Below, one piece after another: positions 26,813 through 37,379 of a stretch of 64,000 nucleotides of DNA. This DNA comes from Calothrix sp. FI2-JRJ7. GTDB taxonomy: Bacteria > Cyanobacteriota > Cyanobacteriia > Cyanobacteriales > Nostocaceae. The notes beneath the pieces are model-generated. The model saw only the letters and a program-made list of their open reading frames with translations, ran no database searches and had not been told where the DNA came from. The stretch is taken from positions 62,001-126,000 of the forward strand of contig JAHHGX010000065.1 in the NCBI GenBank assembly GCA_019359675.1, read 5' to 3'. A program made the translations under genes and the position numbers. Position 1 is the stretch's first letter. Every line of letters begins with the position of its first letter.

Positions 26813-26909
26813 TAGTGGTTCGTGTCATAAGTTTTGGTAAGTTAGCGCCTCCCGTAAGGTGGGCAGTGCCCACCCTACAACCTGCCAAAACTTATGACAC
26901 GGACTACTA
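26813..26909. repeat. 97-bp MITE-like imperfect palindrome
   Basis: CGTGTCATAAGTTTTGG (26821-26837) pairs perfectly with CCAAAACTTATGACACG (26885-26901), 17 bp. The outer TAGTGGTT/GGACTACTA parts pair with few mismatches, and a nested GGTGGGCA/TGCCCACC stem occupies the centre. Palindromic ends and nested stems are typical of miniature inverted-repeat elements. No transposase is present. Confidence 0.75.
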
Positions 26910-26965
26910 GGTGCCTCTCTTCTCTGTGTCCTAATAGTCTATGTGGTAAAAATAATAACTTGAAA

Positions 26966-26986
26966 GCACAGGCAGGATGCCTGTGC
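26966..26986. repeat. GCACAGGCA/TGCCTGTGC hairpin behind gltB
   Basis: A perfect nine-base stem with loop GGA, followed by CCACAAGATG and ending 10 nt from the glutamate synthase stop. Same family as 12328-12348, but with a co-varied stem base pair. Confidence 0.75.
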
Positions 26987-26996
26987 CACAAGATGA

Positions 26997-29900
26997 TTAA
27001 ACAGAACTGAGTTGTTTTTCTTGCTCTTGAGAAGCTTCAGGACTATCAGCTTCAGAAGGAGGAACTAACTGCCAGAACTTAGGTAAATATTGTTGCCAGT
27101 TGTTCAAAATCATTTGTGCTTTAGGCGAATTAGTACGCTGTGCATGTGCAGCAATTAAATCACGTAATTGTTGTTCACCTGCACTCGATGTAACTCGCTG
27201 AATTTTGACGATTTCTTTATTAACTAACTCAGGGAAATTTCCAGATTCGTCCAAGAAATATCCTAAACCGCCAGTCATACCAGCCGCGACGTTACGTCCA
27301 ACTTTACCCAGCACGACTACAACACCACCAGTCATATACTCACAGCAGTGATCCCCGGCGCCTTCAATAACTGCTGTAGCTTTAGAGTTACGAACAGCAA
27401 AGCGTTCACCAGCTAAACCATTAGCATACAAAAACCCACCAGTGGCGCCATATAAACAGGTATTGCCAATAATCACGTTTTGCGCTGGGTCATAATTAGC
27501 ATTACTCATGGGTTTAATAATAATCTCCCCACCGTTCATGCCTTTACCAACGTAATCGTTAGCTTCTCCTTCCAAAGTCAGAATCATACCTGGAAGGTTA
27601 AAAGCACCGAAGCTTTGTCCAACGCTACCGTTTAAATTGAGGTTAATTTGACCCTCAAAACCATTATCGCCGTATTGTGATGCAATTCTTCCAGCCAAAC
27701 GGGCGCCAACTGTTCGGTCGGTATTGACTATATTTATAGTCTTAGTAACGGCAGATTGGTTATTAATCGCAGCTTGAATTTCAGCGTCGGCAATTAATTC
27801 ATCATCTATAACAGTACCGTTACTATGAACTTCCTCATGTTGCAACCACTCACGGTTATCTCGCGCATCAGGTAAATTTAATAAGCAGTCGAGGTTGAGC
27901 GCTTGTGTTTTTGTTAGATGCGCTTCAGCACGTGTCGTTAACAAGTCCGCACGTCCAACAACTTCCAACAACGAACGATATCCTAAACGTGCTAATAAAC
28001 TGCGAACTTCTTCAGCGATAAAGTAGAAGAAATTTACCACATGTTCAGGCATTCCATTAAACCGCTTCCGCAGTTCTTCTTTTTGCGAAGCGACGCCAAC
28101 AGGACAATTGTTAGTATGGCAAATTCGAGCCATTATACAACCTTCGGCAATCATCGCAATAGAGCCAAATCCAAATTCTTCGGCGCCCATTAAAGCACCC
28201 ATTAGTACATCCCAACCGCTCTTTAAACCACCATCAACACGCAAAATTACCCGGTCGCGCAATTGATTTTGCATTAACACACGGTGAACTTCGCTTAAAC
28301 CGAGTTCCCACGGTGAACCAGCGTGCTTAATCGAACTTAATGGAGAGGCGCCTGTACCCCCATCATGTCCAGAAATTTGAATGATGTCAGCATTTGCTTT
28401 TGCCACACCCGCAGCAATAGTCCCAATACCAATTTCGGCAACTAATTTAACAGAGACTTGGGCTTTGGGGTTAATTTGGTGCAAGTCAAAAATTAACTGC
28501 GCCAAATCTTCGATGGAATAAATATCGTGATGCGGTGGTGGAGAAATTAAAGTTACACCCGGTTTCGAGCGTCGCAACATCGCGATGTATTGGCTAACTT
28601 TGGGTCCAGGTAGTTGTCCACCTTCACCTGGCTTGGCGCCTTGAGCTATTTTAATTTCGATTTGCTTGGCGCTCATTAAGTACTCAGGTGTTACCCCAAA
28701 TCTTCCTGATGCGACTTGTTTAATCGAACTGGTTGCTCTATCTCCATTACGTAAACCTTTGAGGTGAGGTAAAGTTGGCGATAAACCTGAAGCATCAACG
28801 TCATCTAAGACTTTGTAACGTACTGGGTCTTCTCCACCTTCACCCGAATTAGACTTACCACCAATACGGTTCATCGCAATAGCGAGTGTTTCATGCGCTT
28901 CTCTAGATAAGGCGCCTAGCGACATTCCACCCGTACAGAACCGTTTGACTATATCGCTTACAGATTCAACTTCTTCAATAGGTATAGGTTGTCTATCACT
29001 TCGGAAATCTAGCAAATCGCGCAATGCTGCAATTGGTCGGTTTTGCAGGTGCTTTTGGTAAACTTCGTAGTGGTCATATTGTTTGCCATCGACTGCTTTA
29101 TGCAGCGCTTTCGCAAGTTCTGGGCTGTTCATGTGGTACTCACCACCTGGACGATATTGAACGAAGCCCAAGTTTTCGAGTTTCTTGACGCTGAGTTCAG
29201 GAAAGGCTTTGGAGTGGAATGATAATACTTCTTGAGCGAGTTCTTTTAAACTCAGTCCACCAATACGTGAAGTTGTGCCTCGGAAACCTAACTCTAACAA
29301 ATCTGCACCAATACCAATTGCCTCAAAAATTTGTGCAGCTTGGTAACTTGAAAGCAACGAAATTCCCATTTTCGAGAGAATTTTGAGTAAGCCAGCTTCA
29401 ATCGCTTTACAGAAATTACTTTGTGCTTTCTCTAAAGTCATTGCGGCAATTTTACCGCGCTCCATAAATTGTTGGGTTTTAGGGTCTGCCCACCAATCTT
29501 GAACTGTCTGCAATGCCATGTAAGGACAAACCGCATCGACTCCGTAGCCAATTAGACAAGCAAAGTGGTGTGTACTCCAGCACTGGGCAGTATTTACTAC
29601 TAATGATGCTTTTGTCCGTAATCCTTGACTAATTAAGTAGTGATGAACGGCGCCCACCGCTAATAATGGCGGTATATAAGTATGGCTTGTACCAATAGCG
29701 ACGTTATTATGCTCACGGTCACTAAGTATCAAAATTTCGGCGCCACGAGTTACAGCTTTTGCGGCTTTGATTTGTAAATCATGAACTGCTGCTTTTAAAC
29801 CATCTGGCCCAGATGCAATTTCAAACAGCGTTGATAACTCAACAGTTTTGAACGAAGAATGCTTAATAACTTCTAACTCAGCATTTTTGAGAATAGGTGA

Positions 29901-31709
29901 GTCTAACTTTAAGCGACGCGCATATTCGGGTTTTGGGTCTAACAAATTACCGCGTCCACCCAATTCGACTTTTAGCGACATTACCAAACTTTCGCGCAAA
30001 GGGTCAATAGCTGGGTTAGTTACCTGCGCGAACCGCTGCTTGAAGTAATCATATAAAAGGTGTGGTTTAGAAGAAAGAATAGCTAGGGGAATATCATCAC
30101 CCATACAGAAAGTAGCTTCTTTACCTTCCTGTGCCATTGGCTGGATAACCATTTCTACATCTTCGGTAGTATAGCCAAAAGCTATTTGCTGTCTTAATAA
30201 GCTTTCACGGTCTATACTTTCTTGATTAACACTCGTGCTGCCCTTACCATTCCCGTTGCCGTTGCCGTTACCGTTACCATTACTCGAATTGGCGCCTTTT
30301 AAAGACTTTAAATCTTGACGGTGATTATTTAACCACTCTCCATAAGGGTTACGAAGAGCAATACGCTGTTTAATTTCCCAATTTTTGAGTATTTCATTCG
30401 TTTCTAGGTCAACGGCAATCATTTGACCTGGACCCAAACGACCTTTTTCGATGATACTTTCTTCTGGGAAGTTTACTACACCAGCTTCGGAAGCAACAAC
30501 AATATAGTTATCTTTTGTAATGCAGTAACGCGCAGGTCTTAAACCGTTACGGTCGAGAGTGGCGCCAACTTTACGTCCATCACCAAATACTAACAGCGCT
30601 GGACCGTCCCAAGCTTCCTGCATTCCACTGTAATATTCGTAAAAATCAACTATTTCAGGATAGTCATTTAAAGAAGGTTGATTATTATACGCCTCTGGAA
30701 CCATTATCATCAACGCTTCCAACGGGCTGCGACCTGAACGTACCAACACTTCTAAGACATTATCTAAAGTTGCAGAGTCGCTATTATCAACTTGAACAAA
30801 CGGTTTCAGTTCATCGAAACGCGAACCCCAAACAGGATGGCTCAAACTTTGTTCCCGTGCCATCATCCAGTTGATATTGCCTAACAAAGTATTGATTTCA
30901 CCGTTATGCCCCAATAAACGCATTGGCTGCGCTAAAGGCCATTTTGGCATTGTGTTGGTACTAAAGCGACGGTGATATACTGCGAAAGAACTTTTGTAAG
31001 CGGGTTGTTTCAAATCAGTATAAAATTCGCCCAAAACCGCCGAACGTACCATCCCTTTGTAAACGATAGTACGACTGGACAACGAAGCAATATAAAAGTC
31101 TTCGGATGATAGACTTTGTACAACTTTGTTTTGTACAGCTTTGAAAATGCGGCGCCGAGCAAGATAAAGCTGTTGCTCTAATTCATTACCGCTAAATTCT
31201 GAAGTTAATACAACTTGCTCGATACGAGGAAGATTCTCGCGTGCTTGTATACCGAGTAAGTCTGGTTGTACTGGCACTTCTCGCCAACCCAGTACAGTTA
31301 GTTTTTCTTGAAGTGCAATTTTTTCAAAAATTTCACGTGAAGCTTTAGCCGCTTGAGTTTCTTGCGGTAAGAAAACCATGCCAACGGCACATTTATTAGT
31401 ATTTTCTAACTGAAACGAATGGAACAATTCCCAAGGGATAGCGGTCAAAAGACCTGCGCCATCACCAGAGTCAGAGTCTGCGCTGCATCCACCACGGTGT
31501 TCCAAACAGGTTAAAGCTTGCAGAGCTTTTTCCACTAATTCGTGACTTGCTTTATTTTGACGTTGGGCAATAAAACCCACGCCACAAGCATCACGTTCTT
31601 CTACCAACCACCTTTGTCCCTCGTATGTACACCTATTAGGAGTATCCGAATTACCTGAAAAAGCCGAATTTGCCATACTGCCAGATTGATTAATTGCATC
31701 GTTGCTCAT
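26997..31709 (-). CDS. gltB: ferredoxin-dependent glutamate synthase
   Basis: 1570 residues, the single-chain ferredoxin-type GOGAT of cyanobacteria and plastids (also called glsF). It makes two glutamates from glutamine and 2-oxoglutarate, completing ammonium assimilation. The N-terminal nucleophile domain begins at Cys42 in RDACGVGF after a 41-residue propeptide, which must be removed for activity. FMN and 3Fe-4S domain signatures follow: [13 protein letters not shown] and [11 protein letters not shown]. The C-terminal beta-helix has the repeated GxGxxGG turns. Between the amidotransferase and central domains (about residues 475-495) lies an Asn-Gly dipeptide run (NGNGNGNGNG) not usually this long. 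The gene stands alone. Confidence 0.97.
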   Translation of the reverse strand: MSNDAINQSGSMANSAFSGNSDTPNRCTYEGQRWLVEERDACGVGFIAQRQNKASHELVEKALQALTCLEHRGGCSADSDSGDGAGLLTAIPWELFHSFQLENTNKCAVGMVFLPQETQAAKASREIFEKIALQEKLTVLGWREVPVQPDLLGIQARENLPRIEQVVLTSEFSGNELEQQLYLARRRIFKAVQNKVVQSLSSEDFYIASLSSRTIVYKGMVRSAVLGEFYTDLKQPAYKSSFAVYHRRFSTNTMPKWPLAQPMRLLGHNGEINTLLGNINWMMAREQSLSHPVWGSRFDELKPFVQVDNSDSATLDNVLEVLVRSGRSPLEALMIMVPEAYNNQPSLNDYPEIVDFYEYYSGMQEAWDGPALLVFGDGRKVGATLDRNGLRPARYCITKDNYIVVASEAGVVNFPEESIIEKGRLGPGQMIAVDLETNEILKNWEIKQRIALRNPYGEWLNNHRQDLKSLKGANSSNGNGNGNGNGNGKGSTSVNQESIDRESLLRQQIAFGYTTEDVEMVIQPMAQEGKEATFCMGDDIPLAILSSKPHLLYDYFKQRFAQVTNPAIDPLRESLVMSLKVELGGRGNLLDPKPEYARRLKLDSPILKNAELEVIKHSSFKTVELSTLFEIASGPDGLKAAVHDLQIKAAKAVTRGAEILILSDREHNNVAIGTSHTYIPPLLAVGAVHHYLISQGLRTKASLVVNTAQCWSTHHFACLIGYGVDAVCPYMALQTVQDWWADPKTQQFMERGKIAAMTLEKAQSNFCKAIEAGLLKILSKMGISLLSSYQAAQIFEAIGIGADLLELGFRGTTSRIGGLSLKELAQEVLSFHSKAFPELSVKKLENLGFVQYRPGGEYHMNSPELAKALHKAVDGKQYDHYEVYQKHLQNRPIAALRDLLDFRSDRQPIPIEEVESVSDIVKRFCTGGMSLGALSREAHETLAIAMNRIGGKSNSGEGGEDPVRYKVLDDVDASGLSPTLPHLKGLRNGDRATSSIKQVASGRFGVTPEYLMSAKQIEIKIAQGAKPGEGGQLPGPKVSQYIAMLRRSKPGVTLISPPPHHDIYSIEDLAQLIFDLHQINPKAQVSVKLVAEIGIGTIAAGVAKANADIIQISGHDGGTGASPLSSIKHAGSPWELGLSEVHRVLMQNQLRDRVILRVDGGLKSGWDVLMGALMGAEEFGFGSIAMIAEGCIMARICHTNNCPVGVASQKEELRKRFNGMPEHVVNFFYFIAEEVRSLLARLGYRSLLEVVGRADLLTTRAEAHLTKTQALNLDCLLNLPDARDNREWLQHEEVHSNGTVIDDELIADAEIQAAINNQSAVTKTINIVNTDRTVGARLAGRIASQYGDNGFEGQINLNLNGSVGQSFGAFNLPGMILTLEGEANDYVGKGMNGGEIIIKPMSNANYDPAQNVIIGNTCLYGATGGFLYANGLAGERFAVRNSKATAVIEGAGDHCCEYMTGGVVVVLGKVGRNVAAGMTGGLGYFLDESGNFPELVNKEIVKIQRVTSSAGEQQLRDLIAAHAQRTNSPKAQMILNNWQQYLPKFWQLVPPSEADSPEASQEQEKQLSSV

Positions 31710-32448
31710 AGACTGTCCCTGATACAGGTTTTTGTTATTTTTACGCCTTTTACTTTACGAACCTTCCTAAATCAAAACTTCTGAGAAATACAGAATCATT
31801 TCGGATTTAGAAAAAAAAATTCTAACTTCGGGTTCAATTTAATTTTTCACCCGTGTTAAAATTATACGTATTATTTTTTTTACATCATACTGAGTTGGAC
31901 AAGCTACTTGTTCACCTGATAGTAGTTTTTTGCTTATGGCAGTAAAGTAAACGTGTTTTTTTAACTTTATTTTTAATGAATCAACAGAGTATAGTGTTTG
32001 ACTTTACTGTGCAGAACTCATATTTTATACTTTACTGGTTGTAAAACGGGAAAAGTCTTATCTATGGACAAAATTCAGCGTATTACAATATATACCCATT
32101 TGACAATTACTCACTATATCTTTTATTGCTCCACCGAATTCATTACATGAGTGTAATTAATACTACCAAATTCACCGAAAGTTACACAGGTGCCTATCAC
32201 TTTCGATACCGTCAGAGCAATCGATAGTCAAGAATGAGCGTGATTGCTGTTTACAAACGCTTTCGATACGCGGTTCGCTTTACCTGTACTGCTAGTGAAA
32301 TTACTGGTTTGGCTTATAGAGATAAAAGCCCATATTTACATTATCACGTTATTGGTAAAAAATAATGTCAAAATTTTTTGACAAACAACGGAAATTTTTA
32401 ACATGGTTCGTCCCAACCGAATTAATAAATATTAAGTAGTAAAAAATA
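31710..32448. other. 740-bp intergenic region between divergent genes
   Basis: It should contain the gltB promoter on the left and that of the phosphodiester glycosidase on the right; the left 150 bases are very AT-rich. I could not identify a convincing NtcA box (GTA-N8-TAC). The only candidate gene is a 43-codon frame at 32234-32365, listed separately. Confidence 0.5.
32234..32365 (+). CDS. possible 43-residue small protein
   Basis: ATG 32234 to TAA 32365 encodes MSVIAVYKRFRYAVRFTC followed by ITGLAYRDKSPYLHYHVIGK. It is basic and aromatic-rich, with a balanced codon use unlike the surrounding AT-rich spacer. There is no good Shine-Dalgarno and I recognise no family. It could be chance. 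Confidence 0.3.
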   Translation: MSVIAVYKRFRYAVRFTCTASEITGLAYRDKSPYLHYHVIGKK

Positions 32449-34557
32449 ATGCGTAACCAGAAAAATTACTTAGCCCAAAATGATTATTCAACGGTAATAA
32501 AAGCTTCAAATAAAGCTATTATCAAGCTTTTTTGGGGTTCAATATTCACCATACTTCCAAGTGTCCTATGTTTAATAACAAACAGTAGCGGTGCCTTCGC
32601 ACAGTCACAAATAACATTACCGTCCCCGACACCTGTACCAACACCCGTACCACCTAACCCCATACCTGTAACACCTGTAAGAGGCGCCACAGCATATGGC
32701 AATCAAATTTCTCTAAACGGTCGAATTGTTTCAGGCATCTGGTTTACCAAGGCAGCAAGTAAAAGTCAATTCACCACACATATCGCAGATGGAACATTAC
32801 GTCAACTAATTGGCGTAGACTTGCTAGACACAAACAGCCCAACAAAGCAACCTATAGGATGGTTTTCATCTTACGCCAAACCACAAATTCTTAACGCCAA
32901 GCTAACAGGAAATTATCGCTACTTAGATGTTACACAATTAGCCTCTACATCAAGATGGCTTCTTACCGTCCAAGGTAACATATTAACCATTGTTACTCCT
33001 ACCGCCAAAGTAACAGATATTCGTGAAAGCCAATTAGCCTTTCCACAACCTCCAACTAACCCACAAACAAACCCAGTACCAAGGGTACCAATAAGCGGCA
33101 AAGCACTTACTATTAACCTCGACCGTCCAACACCTTGGGTTGTAAGACAAGAACCACCACAAAAGCGCGTCGTAGACCCTGATGCAGTTAACCCTCAACC
33201 AACAGCACCCCCAGGTCGCGAGTGGACAATTATTTTAGATGGTGTTGCAGACCCTGCTTTAGTTCAACGCTATACACCAGTACCAGTTCCTATTCCAGCA
33301 CCCGTACCAAACCCAGCAATACAACTTCTTAAACAATTACCATTACCATTACCACTCCCAAAACCAAACACACCAACATCACCACCTGTACCAGAACCGA
33401 CAATCAAACAAGTTGAGGTAATTAATAATCAAACTTTAGTTCGTATAAACGTTCCCTTTGGTTTTGCACCTCGTATTCAACCGAATGCAGCTAATAGCCT
33501 GACTGTTGAAATTCGTCCTGACGCATTAGTGCCTCGTAGCATAGCATGGGCGCCAGGGTTAGTTTGGAGGCAGCAGTGGGTAAACTTGGGGCAAGAAAAA
33601 TTTCCAATAGTTTCTCTAGAAATAAATCCTCGCAATGTTGATATCAGACCGATAGTTACCAACCCGAATACACTCATCGGTACGGCGCCTTTGATTCAAA
33701 CAGCCCAAAATTATTTAGCTGTAGCTGGAATTAATGGTGGTTATTTTAACCGTAATAATCGATACCCCCTTGGTGCAATTCGCAGTAATGGACAATGGCT
33801 ATCGAGTCCCATATTAAATAGAGGCGCCATCGCTTGGAATAATTCTGGTCAGTTTTACGTAGGTAGACTTACTTTAGAAGAAACATTAACCACTAGTACT
33901 AATCAACGTTTGCCAGTACTTTTTGTGAATAGTGGTTATGTACAAGCAGGAATAGCACGTTACACTCCGGCTTGGGGTTCTACGTATACTCCGATAACAA
34001 ATAATGAAATAATTATCGTTGTTCAAAAAAATCAAATTACCAATCAATATTCGGCACCAAAAGCTGGTGAAACACCTGTTCCAATACCTGCTGATGGTTA
34101 TTTGCTGACTTTACGTGGAAATGCATCGAGTAATCTTAGCTTTTTACCAGTAGGCGCCACATTAAATATTACCAGTTCAACAATACCACCCGACGTATTT
34201 AATCGTTTTCCCAATATTATCGGCGCCGGACCATTGCTCGTACAAAATCGTCAAGTAGTTCTCGATGCATTAGCTGAAAAATTTAGCGATGCTTTTATTG
34301 CGGAGAAAGCAGTTCGCAGTGGTATTTGTACAACAGCAACCGGAAAAGTAATGATAACTTCAACTAGTAACCGTGCTTTGGGTGCAGGTCCAACGTTAGG
34401 TGAACACGCTCAACTAATGCAGCTTTTGGGATGTGTTAATGCCTTAAATTTAGATGGAGGTAGCTCCACAAATATTTACCTGGGAGGCCAAATTATCGAC
34501 CGTCCCCCCAATACTGCCGCGCGCGTCCACAACGGTATAGGCATTTTTTATAAGTAG
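32449..34557 (+). CDS. phosphodiester glycosidase (NAGPA-like) exported protein
   Basis: 702 residues. An N-terminal signal region (IKLFWGSIFTILPSVLCLIT, ending near AFAQ) is followed by a long proline-rich part with PTPVPTPVPPNPIP-type segments, and by two short beta-domains (about 70-190 and 310-370). The C-terminal catalytic domain (about 415-700) is of the NAGPA/DUF2233 family: VAGINGGYFNRNN, NIIGAGPLLVQNR and NALNLDGGSSTNIYLGG. NAGPA enzymes remove N-acetylglucosamine from phosphodiesters; bacterial members are cell-envelope proteins of unclear substrate. The stop codon belongs to a GGTGCGTGACGC repeat. Confidence 0.88.
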   Translation: MRNQKNYLAQNDYSTVIKASNKAIIKLFWGSIFTILPSVLCLITNSSGAFAQSQITLPSPTPVPTPVPPNPIPVTPVRGATAYGNQISLNGRIVSGIWFTKAASKSQFTTHIADGTLRQLIGVDLLDTNSPTKQPIGWFSSYAKPQILNAKLTGNYRYLDVTQLASTSRWLLTVQGNILTIVTPTAKVTDIRESQLAFPQPPTNPQTNPVPRVPISGKALTINLDRPTPWVVRQEPPQKRVVDPDAVNPQPTAPPGREWTIILDGVADPALVQRYTPVPVPIPAPVPNPAIQLLKQLPLPLPLPKPNTPTSPPVPEPTIKQVEVINNQTLVRINVPFGFAPRIQPNAANSLTVEIRPDALVPRSIAWAPGLVWRQQWVNLGQEKFPIVSLEINPRNVDIRPIVTNPNTLIGTAPLIQTAQNYLAVAGINGGYFNRNNRYPLGAIRSNGQWLSSPILNRGAIAWNNSGQFYVGRLTLEETLTTSTNQRLPVLFVNSGYVQAGIARYTPAWGSTYTPITNNEIIIVVQKNQITNQYSAPKAGETPVPIPADGYLLTLRGNASSNLSFLPVGATLNITSSTIPPDVFNRFPNIIGAGPLLVQNRQVVLDALAEKFSDAFIAEKAVRSGICTTATGKVMITSTSNRALGAGPTLGEHAQLMQLLGCVNALNLDGGSSTNIYLGGQIIDRPPNTAARVHNGIGIFYK

Positions 34558-34616
34558 GGTGCGTGACGCCTGTAGATTATTCGTTTTGTTTCAGGATTGT
34601 TATAGCGTCACGCACC
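34558..34616. repeat. GGTGCGTGACGC inverted repeat, copy 2
   Basis: The arms GGTGCGTGACGC and GCGTCACGCACC enclose about 35 unrelated bases. The preceding AAGTAG, containing the stop codon of the glycosidase gene, is the same as at copy 1 (21574), so the element begins at the same point relative to the stop. Confidence 0.88.
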
Positions 34617-34826
34617 CCACAATCGACCTTTTTAGAAACTTCATAAAGACTTAGTGTAGATACCGTGAAAATATAACGGATTGAATACACCGTCTGCTGA
34701 GGTTTTGCTATCTTTACCAAGGGGGCTGAATTGCTGAATTCTACGGTTGCGATATTGCACTATATTTTTTCATCAATAGGTTAGAAAGTAAAAATTTTGT
34801 CTATGTCTCCTAAAAAAGAGGTTTTT

Positions 34827-35249
34827 ATGGCTACTGAAGCAACACACGTCAATACTCTACCCTTACCTCCAGCAGTTAACTCGCGGGGTGTGGCAGCAAC
34901 AGAGTTACGTCCTTGGGGTTCGTTCACAATTTTAGAAGAAGGTCGCGGTTACAAAATCAAGCGGATTGAAGTTAAACCCGGTCACCGTCTCAGCTTGCAA
35001 ATGCACCACCACCGTAGCGAACACTGGATTGTTGTTTCAGGTACCGCTAGAGTTGTTTGTGGAACAGAAGAAATTTTACTTGGCAATAACCAATCTACTT
35101 ATGTTCCTCAATGTACTGCACACCGTTTAGAAAATCCTGGGGTTATACCTTTGGTACTAATTGAAGTGCAAAATGGAGAATATTTAGGCGAAGACGATAT
35201 TATTCGCTATCAAGACGACTACGCACGCACCGAAAAGCCCAGCCAGTAA
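34827..35249 (+). CDS. cupin, mannose-6-phosphate isomerase type II domain
   Basis: I choose ATG 34827 (MATEATHVNTLPLPPAV), which has AGAGG at a good distance, over TTG 34797 and ATG 34803; this gives 140 residues. The single cupin domain shows RPWGSFTILEEG, PGHRLSLQMHHHRSEHWIVV and NQSTYVPQCTAHRLENPG, the metal-binding histidine/glutamate pattern of the C-terminal cupin of GDP-mannose pyrophosphorylase/phosphomannose isomerases. As a stand-alone domain it could be the isomerase itself. Not obviously linked to neighbours; a terminator hairpin follows. Confidence 0.85.
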   Translation: MATEATHVNTLPLPPAVNSRGVAATELRPWGSFTILEEGRGYKIKRIEVKPGHRLSLQMHHHRSEHWIVVSGTARVVCGTEEILLGNNQSTYVPQCTAHRLENPGVIPLVLIEVQNGEYLGEDDIIRYQDDYARTEKPSQ

Positions 35250-35287
35250 TAATCAAAAACTTTAGTTTTTAAATCAAATCGCCCTCT

Positions 35288-35317
35288 AACCCATCTTAAA
35301 ATTAAAGATGGGTTTTT
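35288..35317 (+). terminator. rho-independent terminator behind the cupin gene
   Basis: AACCCATCTT and AAGATGGGTT form a perfect 10-bp stem with a seven-base loop, followed by TTTTTGAG. It lies 39 bases after the stop at 35249. Confidence 0.85.
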
Positions 35318-35343
35318 GAGTTTAGTTTTTGAGTTTAAAAGGT

Positions 35344-35706
35344 ATGATTCACTTAAGTCCAGCAGCTACATCTGAAATTAAACGATTACAGTCAAACTTC
35401 CTTCGAGGCGCCTTTCCCAAAGAAGATATTACATCAAAGCTAGAACCGCTTTGGTTTCGAGTCGCGGTAAAAGCAGGTGGTTGTTCGGGATTATTTTACG
35501 ATATGTCGTTCGAGCAAGATATAAACTACAACGATACAACTTTCGAGGTCAATGGCATTCAAGTTGCTATTGATAGGCAAAGCGAAACTTATATTAATGG
35601 GTTAAGGCTTGATTACTCAGAAGACTTGATGGGTGGCGGTTTTCGCTTCCATAACCCCCAAGCAACATCAAGCTGTAGCTGCGGTAACTCTTTTGTGGTT
35701 TCCTGA
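35344..35706 (+). CDS. HesB/IscA-type iron-sulfur cluster assembly protein
   Basis: The ATG at 35344 (MIHLSPAATSEIKRLQSNF) gives 120 residues. The three cluster-binding cysteines are present: GGCSGLFY in the middle and SSCSCGNSF at the end, with the usual FHNPQA before them. A-type carriers deliver [Fe-S] or iron to apoproteins. It is upstream of rpsL on the same strand, and no isc/suf partner is adjacent. Confidence 0.9.
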   Translation: MIHLSPAATSEIKRLQSNFLRGAFPKEDITSKLEPLWFRVAVKAGGCSGLFYDMSFEQDINYNDTTFEVNGIQVAIDRQSETYINGLRLDYSEDLMGGGFRFHNPQATSSCSCGNSFVVS

Positions 35707-35803
35707 GTTCCATCAAAAATCATTTGACAGGAATAATAATAAAAAGATATAATCAGGATTTGTTAAAAGTTAGACCACACGCAGCTTTACACGCTCATCC
35801 TTA

Positions 35804-36187
35804 ATGCCAACAATACAGCAGCTTATAAGAAACGAACGCGAACTCGCGCGTCAGAAAACAAAGTCACCTGCCCTAAAACAATGCCCGCAACGTCGGGGAG
35901 TTTGTACTAGGGTATTTACGACTACTCCTAAAAAACCTAATTCGGCGCTTCGTAAAGTCGCGCGGGTACGTTTAACTTCTGGTTTTGAGGTTACAGCGTA
36001 CATCCCAGGAATTGGGCACAACTTACAAGAACACTCAGTTGTCATGATTCGTGGTGGTCGGGTTAAAGACTTACCAGGTGTGAGATATCACATCATTCGC
36101 GGCACATTAGATACAGCAGGAGTTAAAGACCGTAAGCAAGGTCGCTCCAAGTACGGAACTAAGCGTCCAAAAGCTGCTGCTAAGTAA
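35804..36187 (+). CDS. rpsL: 30S ribosomal protein S12
   Basis: 127 residues, full length. It has the [10 protein letters not shown] start, the decoding-centre loop [19 protein letters not shown] and [22 protein letters not shown] with Lys and Pro at the positions where streptomycin-resistance changes occur in other bacteria. First gene of the str block rpsL-rpsG-fusA-tuf-rpsJ. Confidence 0.98.
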   Translation: MPTIQQLIRNERELARQKTKSPALKQCPQRRGVCTRVFTTTPKKPNSALRKVARVRLTSGFEVTAYIPGIGHNLQEHSVVMIRGGRVKDLPGVRYHIIRGTLDTAGVKDRKQGRSKYGTKRPKAAAK

Positions 36188-36724
36188 TTGAGGTAAGCAA
36201 TGCGTTTTCAAGCTATTCATTAAGCTTGAAATTTAAATTGCTGAATTCTATCCTTTTGGGAAATCGAACGCTCGCATTGCTTAAATGAACCGAAGAGAAT
36301 GCCTTTTCTTTTACCCAGCAGTCTGAGCGGGCAGGTTGATAATTTTGACTTTTGCCTCTCAGATTTGCTATTTGGGGTTGGGTTTATCGCTATGGTCGCG
36401 CGTCGTTAAGGCGCCTTCACTTAAAGTTTCGACTGTATCATGGTCAAATGGCTTTATTGTTTGTTAAATTAGTAAAGCAAAAGCAGTCCTGGGCGCCGTT
36501 TGCTGTCCGAGGTGGTTTGATACAGGCATCACACAGTTTAATTTCTGCATAAATTGTATTATAATGTCGCTTTGTCTGTCTTTCAGGAAAGACAGTTTGG
36601 AATCAGGGTCGCTGCGTATATGTAGTGAGAACTGAGAATTTGAAGCGCTAATAGTGAAATTTTCACTTGTTTAAGTAGCTATGAATTGTATTCGTGTTGA
36701 AGGTTTTATTTAAGGGTAAAGTCA
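36188..36724. other. unusually long spacer between rpsL and rpsG
   Basis: 537 bases with no convincing gene; a 66-codon frame at 36352-36552 has no recognisable family. Near the left end GCAATGCG and CGCATTGC are inverted copies about 90 bases apart, which could fold into a long arm. A TATAAT box at 36560-36565 could give rpsG its own promoter, and CTGTCTTTC/GAAAGACAG at 36576-36595 is a perfect hairpin just below it. Confidence 0.55.
36560..36565 (+). promoter_or_regulatory. possible -10 box of rpsG
   Basis: TATAAT at 36560-36565 has only a weak candidate -35 (around TTTAAT, 17 bases upstream). A CTGTCTTTC-AG-GAAAGACAG hairpin starts 10 bases after it, so any transcript would begin with a stem-loop. 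Confidence 0.35.
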
Positions 36725-37195
36725 ATGTCTCGTCGTGGTGTTATTCAAAGGCGCCCTGTTCCGCCTGATTCTGTATTTAATAGTCGGTTAGTTAGTATGA
36801 TTATTCGCCGGATTATGCGTCACGGCAAAAAATCACTAGCAGCACGCATTGTTTATGATGCAATGAAAACGATTGGCGACCGCACAGGCGCCGACCCTCT
36901 CGAAGTATTTGAGAAAGCAGTACGCAACGCAACACCACTTGTTGAAGTAAAAGCGCGTCGTGTGGGTGGTGCAACTTATCAAGTACCAATGGAAGTTCGT
37001 AATGAACGCGGTACAACCCTAGCTTTACGCTGGTTAGTACAATATTCTAGAGCGCGTCCCGGTCGAACAATGGCTGCTAGATTGGCTAACGAATTAATGG
37101 ATGCTGCAAACGAAACAGGAAGCGCAATCAAAAAGCGCGAAGAAACTCATCGTATGGCAGACGCTAACAAAGCTTTCGCGCACTATCGTTATTAA
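36725..37195 (+). CDS. rpsG: 30S ribosomal protein S7
   Basis: 156 residues, standard bacterial length: [20 protein letters not shown] at the start, then [15 protein letters not shown], the RALRWLV-like [14 protein letters not shown] and [15 protein letters not shown] at the end. S7 nucleates the head of the 30S subunit and contacts tRNA in the exit site. Confidence 0.98.
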   Translation: MSRRGVIQRRPVPPDSVFNSRLVSMIIRRIMRHGKKSLAARIVYDAMKTIGDRTGADPLEVFEKAVRNATPLVEVKARRVGGATYQVPMEVRNERGTTLALRWLVQYSRARPGRTMAARLANELMDAANETGSAIKKREETHRMADANKAFAHYRY

Positions 37196-37379
37196 TTAGA
37201 CGTTTAAACCTCTATCTGAGGATATAAATTATTCGTCAAAGGCAAGAGCCGATATATCGTGTTTAAGTACTGCGATATATCGGGAATTTGTTCATAATGT
37301 GGCGGTTTTCCGTAAGGTATATAAACTTAACAAAGTGTAATATACAAGATATATGAGGCGAAAACTCTAGGAGGCTCCT

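Noticed and set aside
31710-31870. NtcA box for gltB
   Set aside because: GTTAAAATTATAC at about 31856 is the closest but has the wrong spacing for GTA-N8-TAC.
36352-36552. 66-codon frame between rpsL and rpsG
   Set aside because: Its composition looks random, with no ribosome binding site and no family match; kept only as a note on the spacer.
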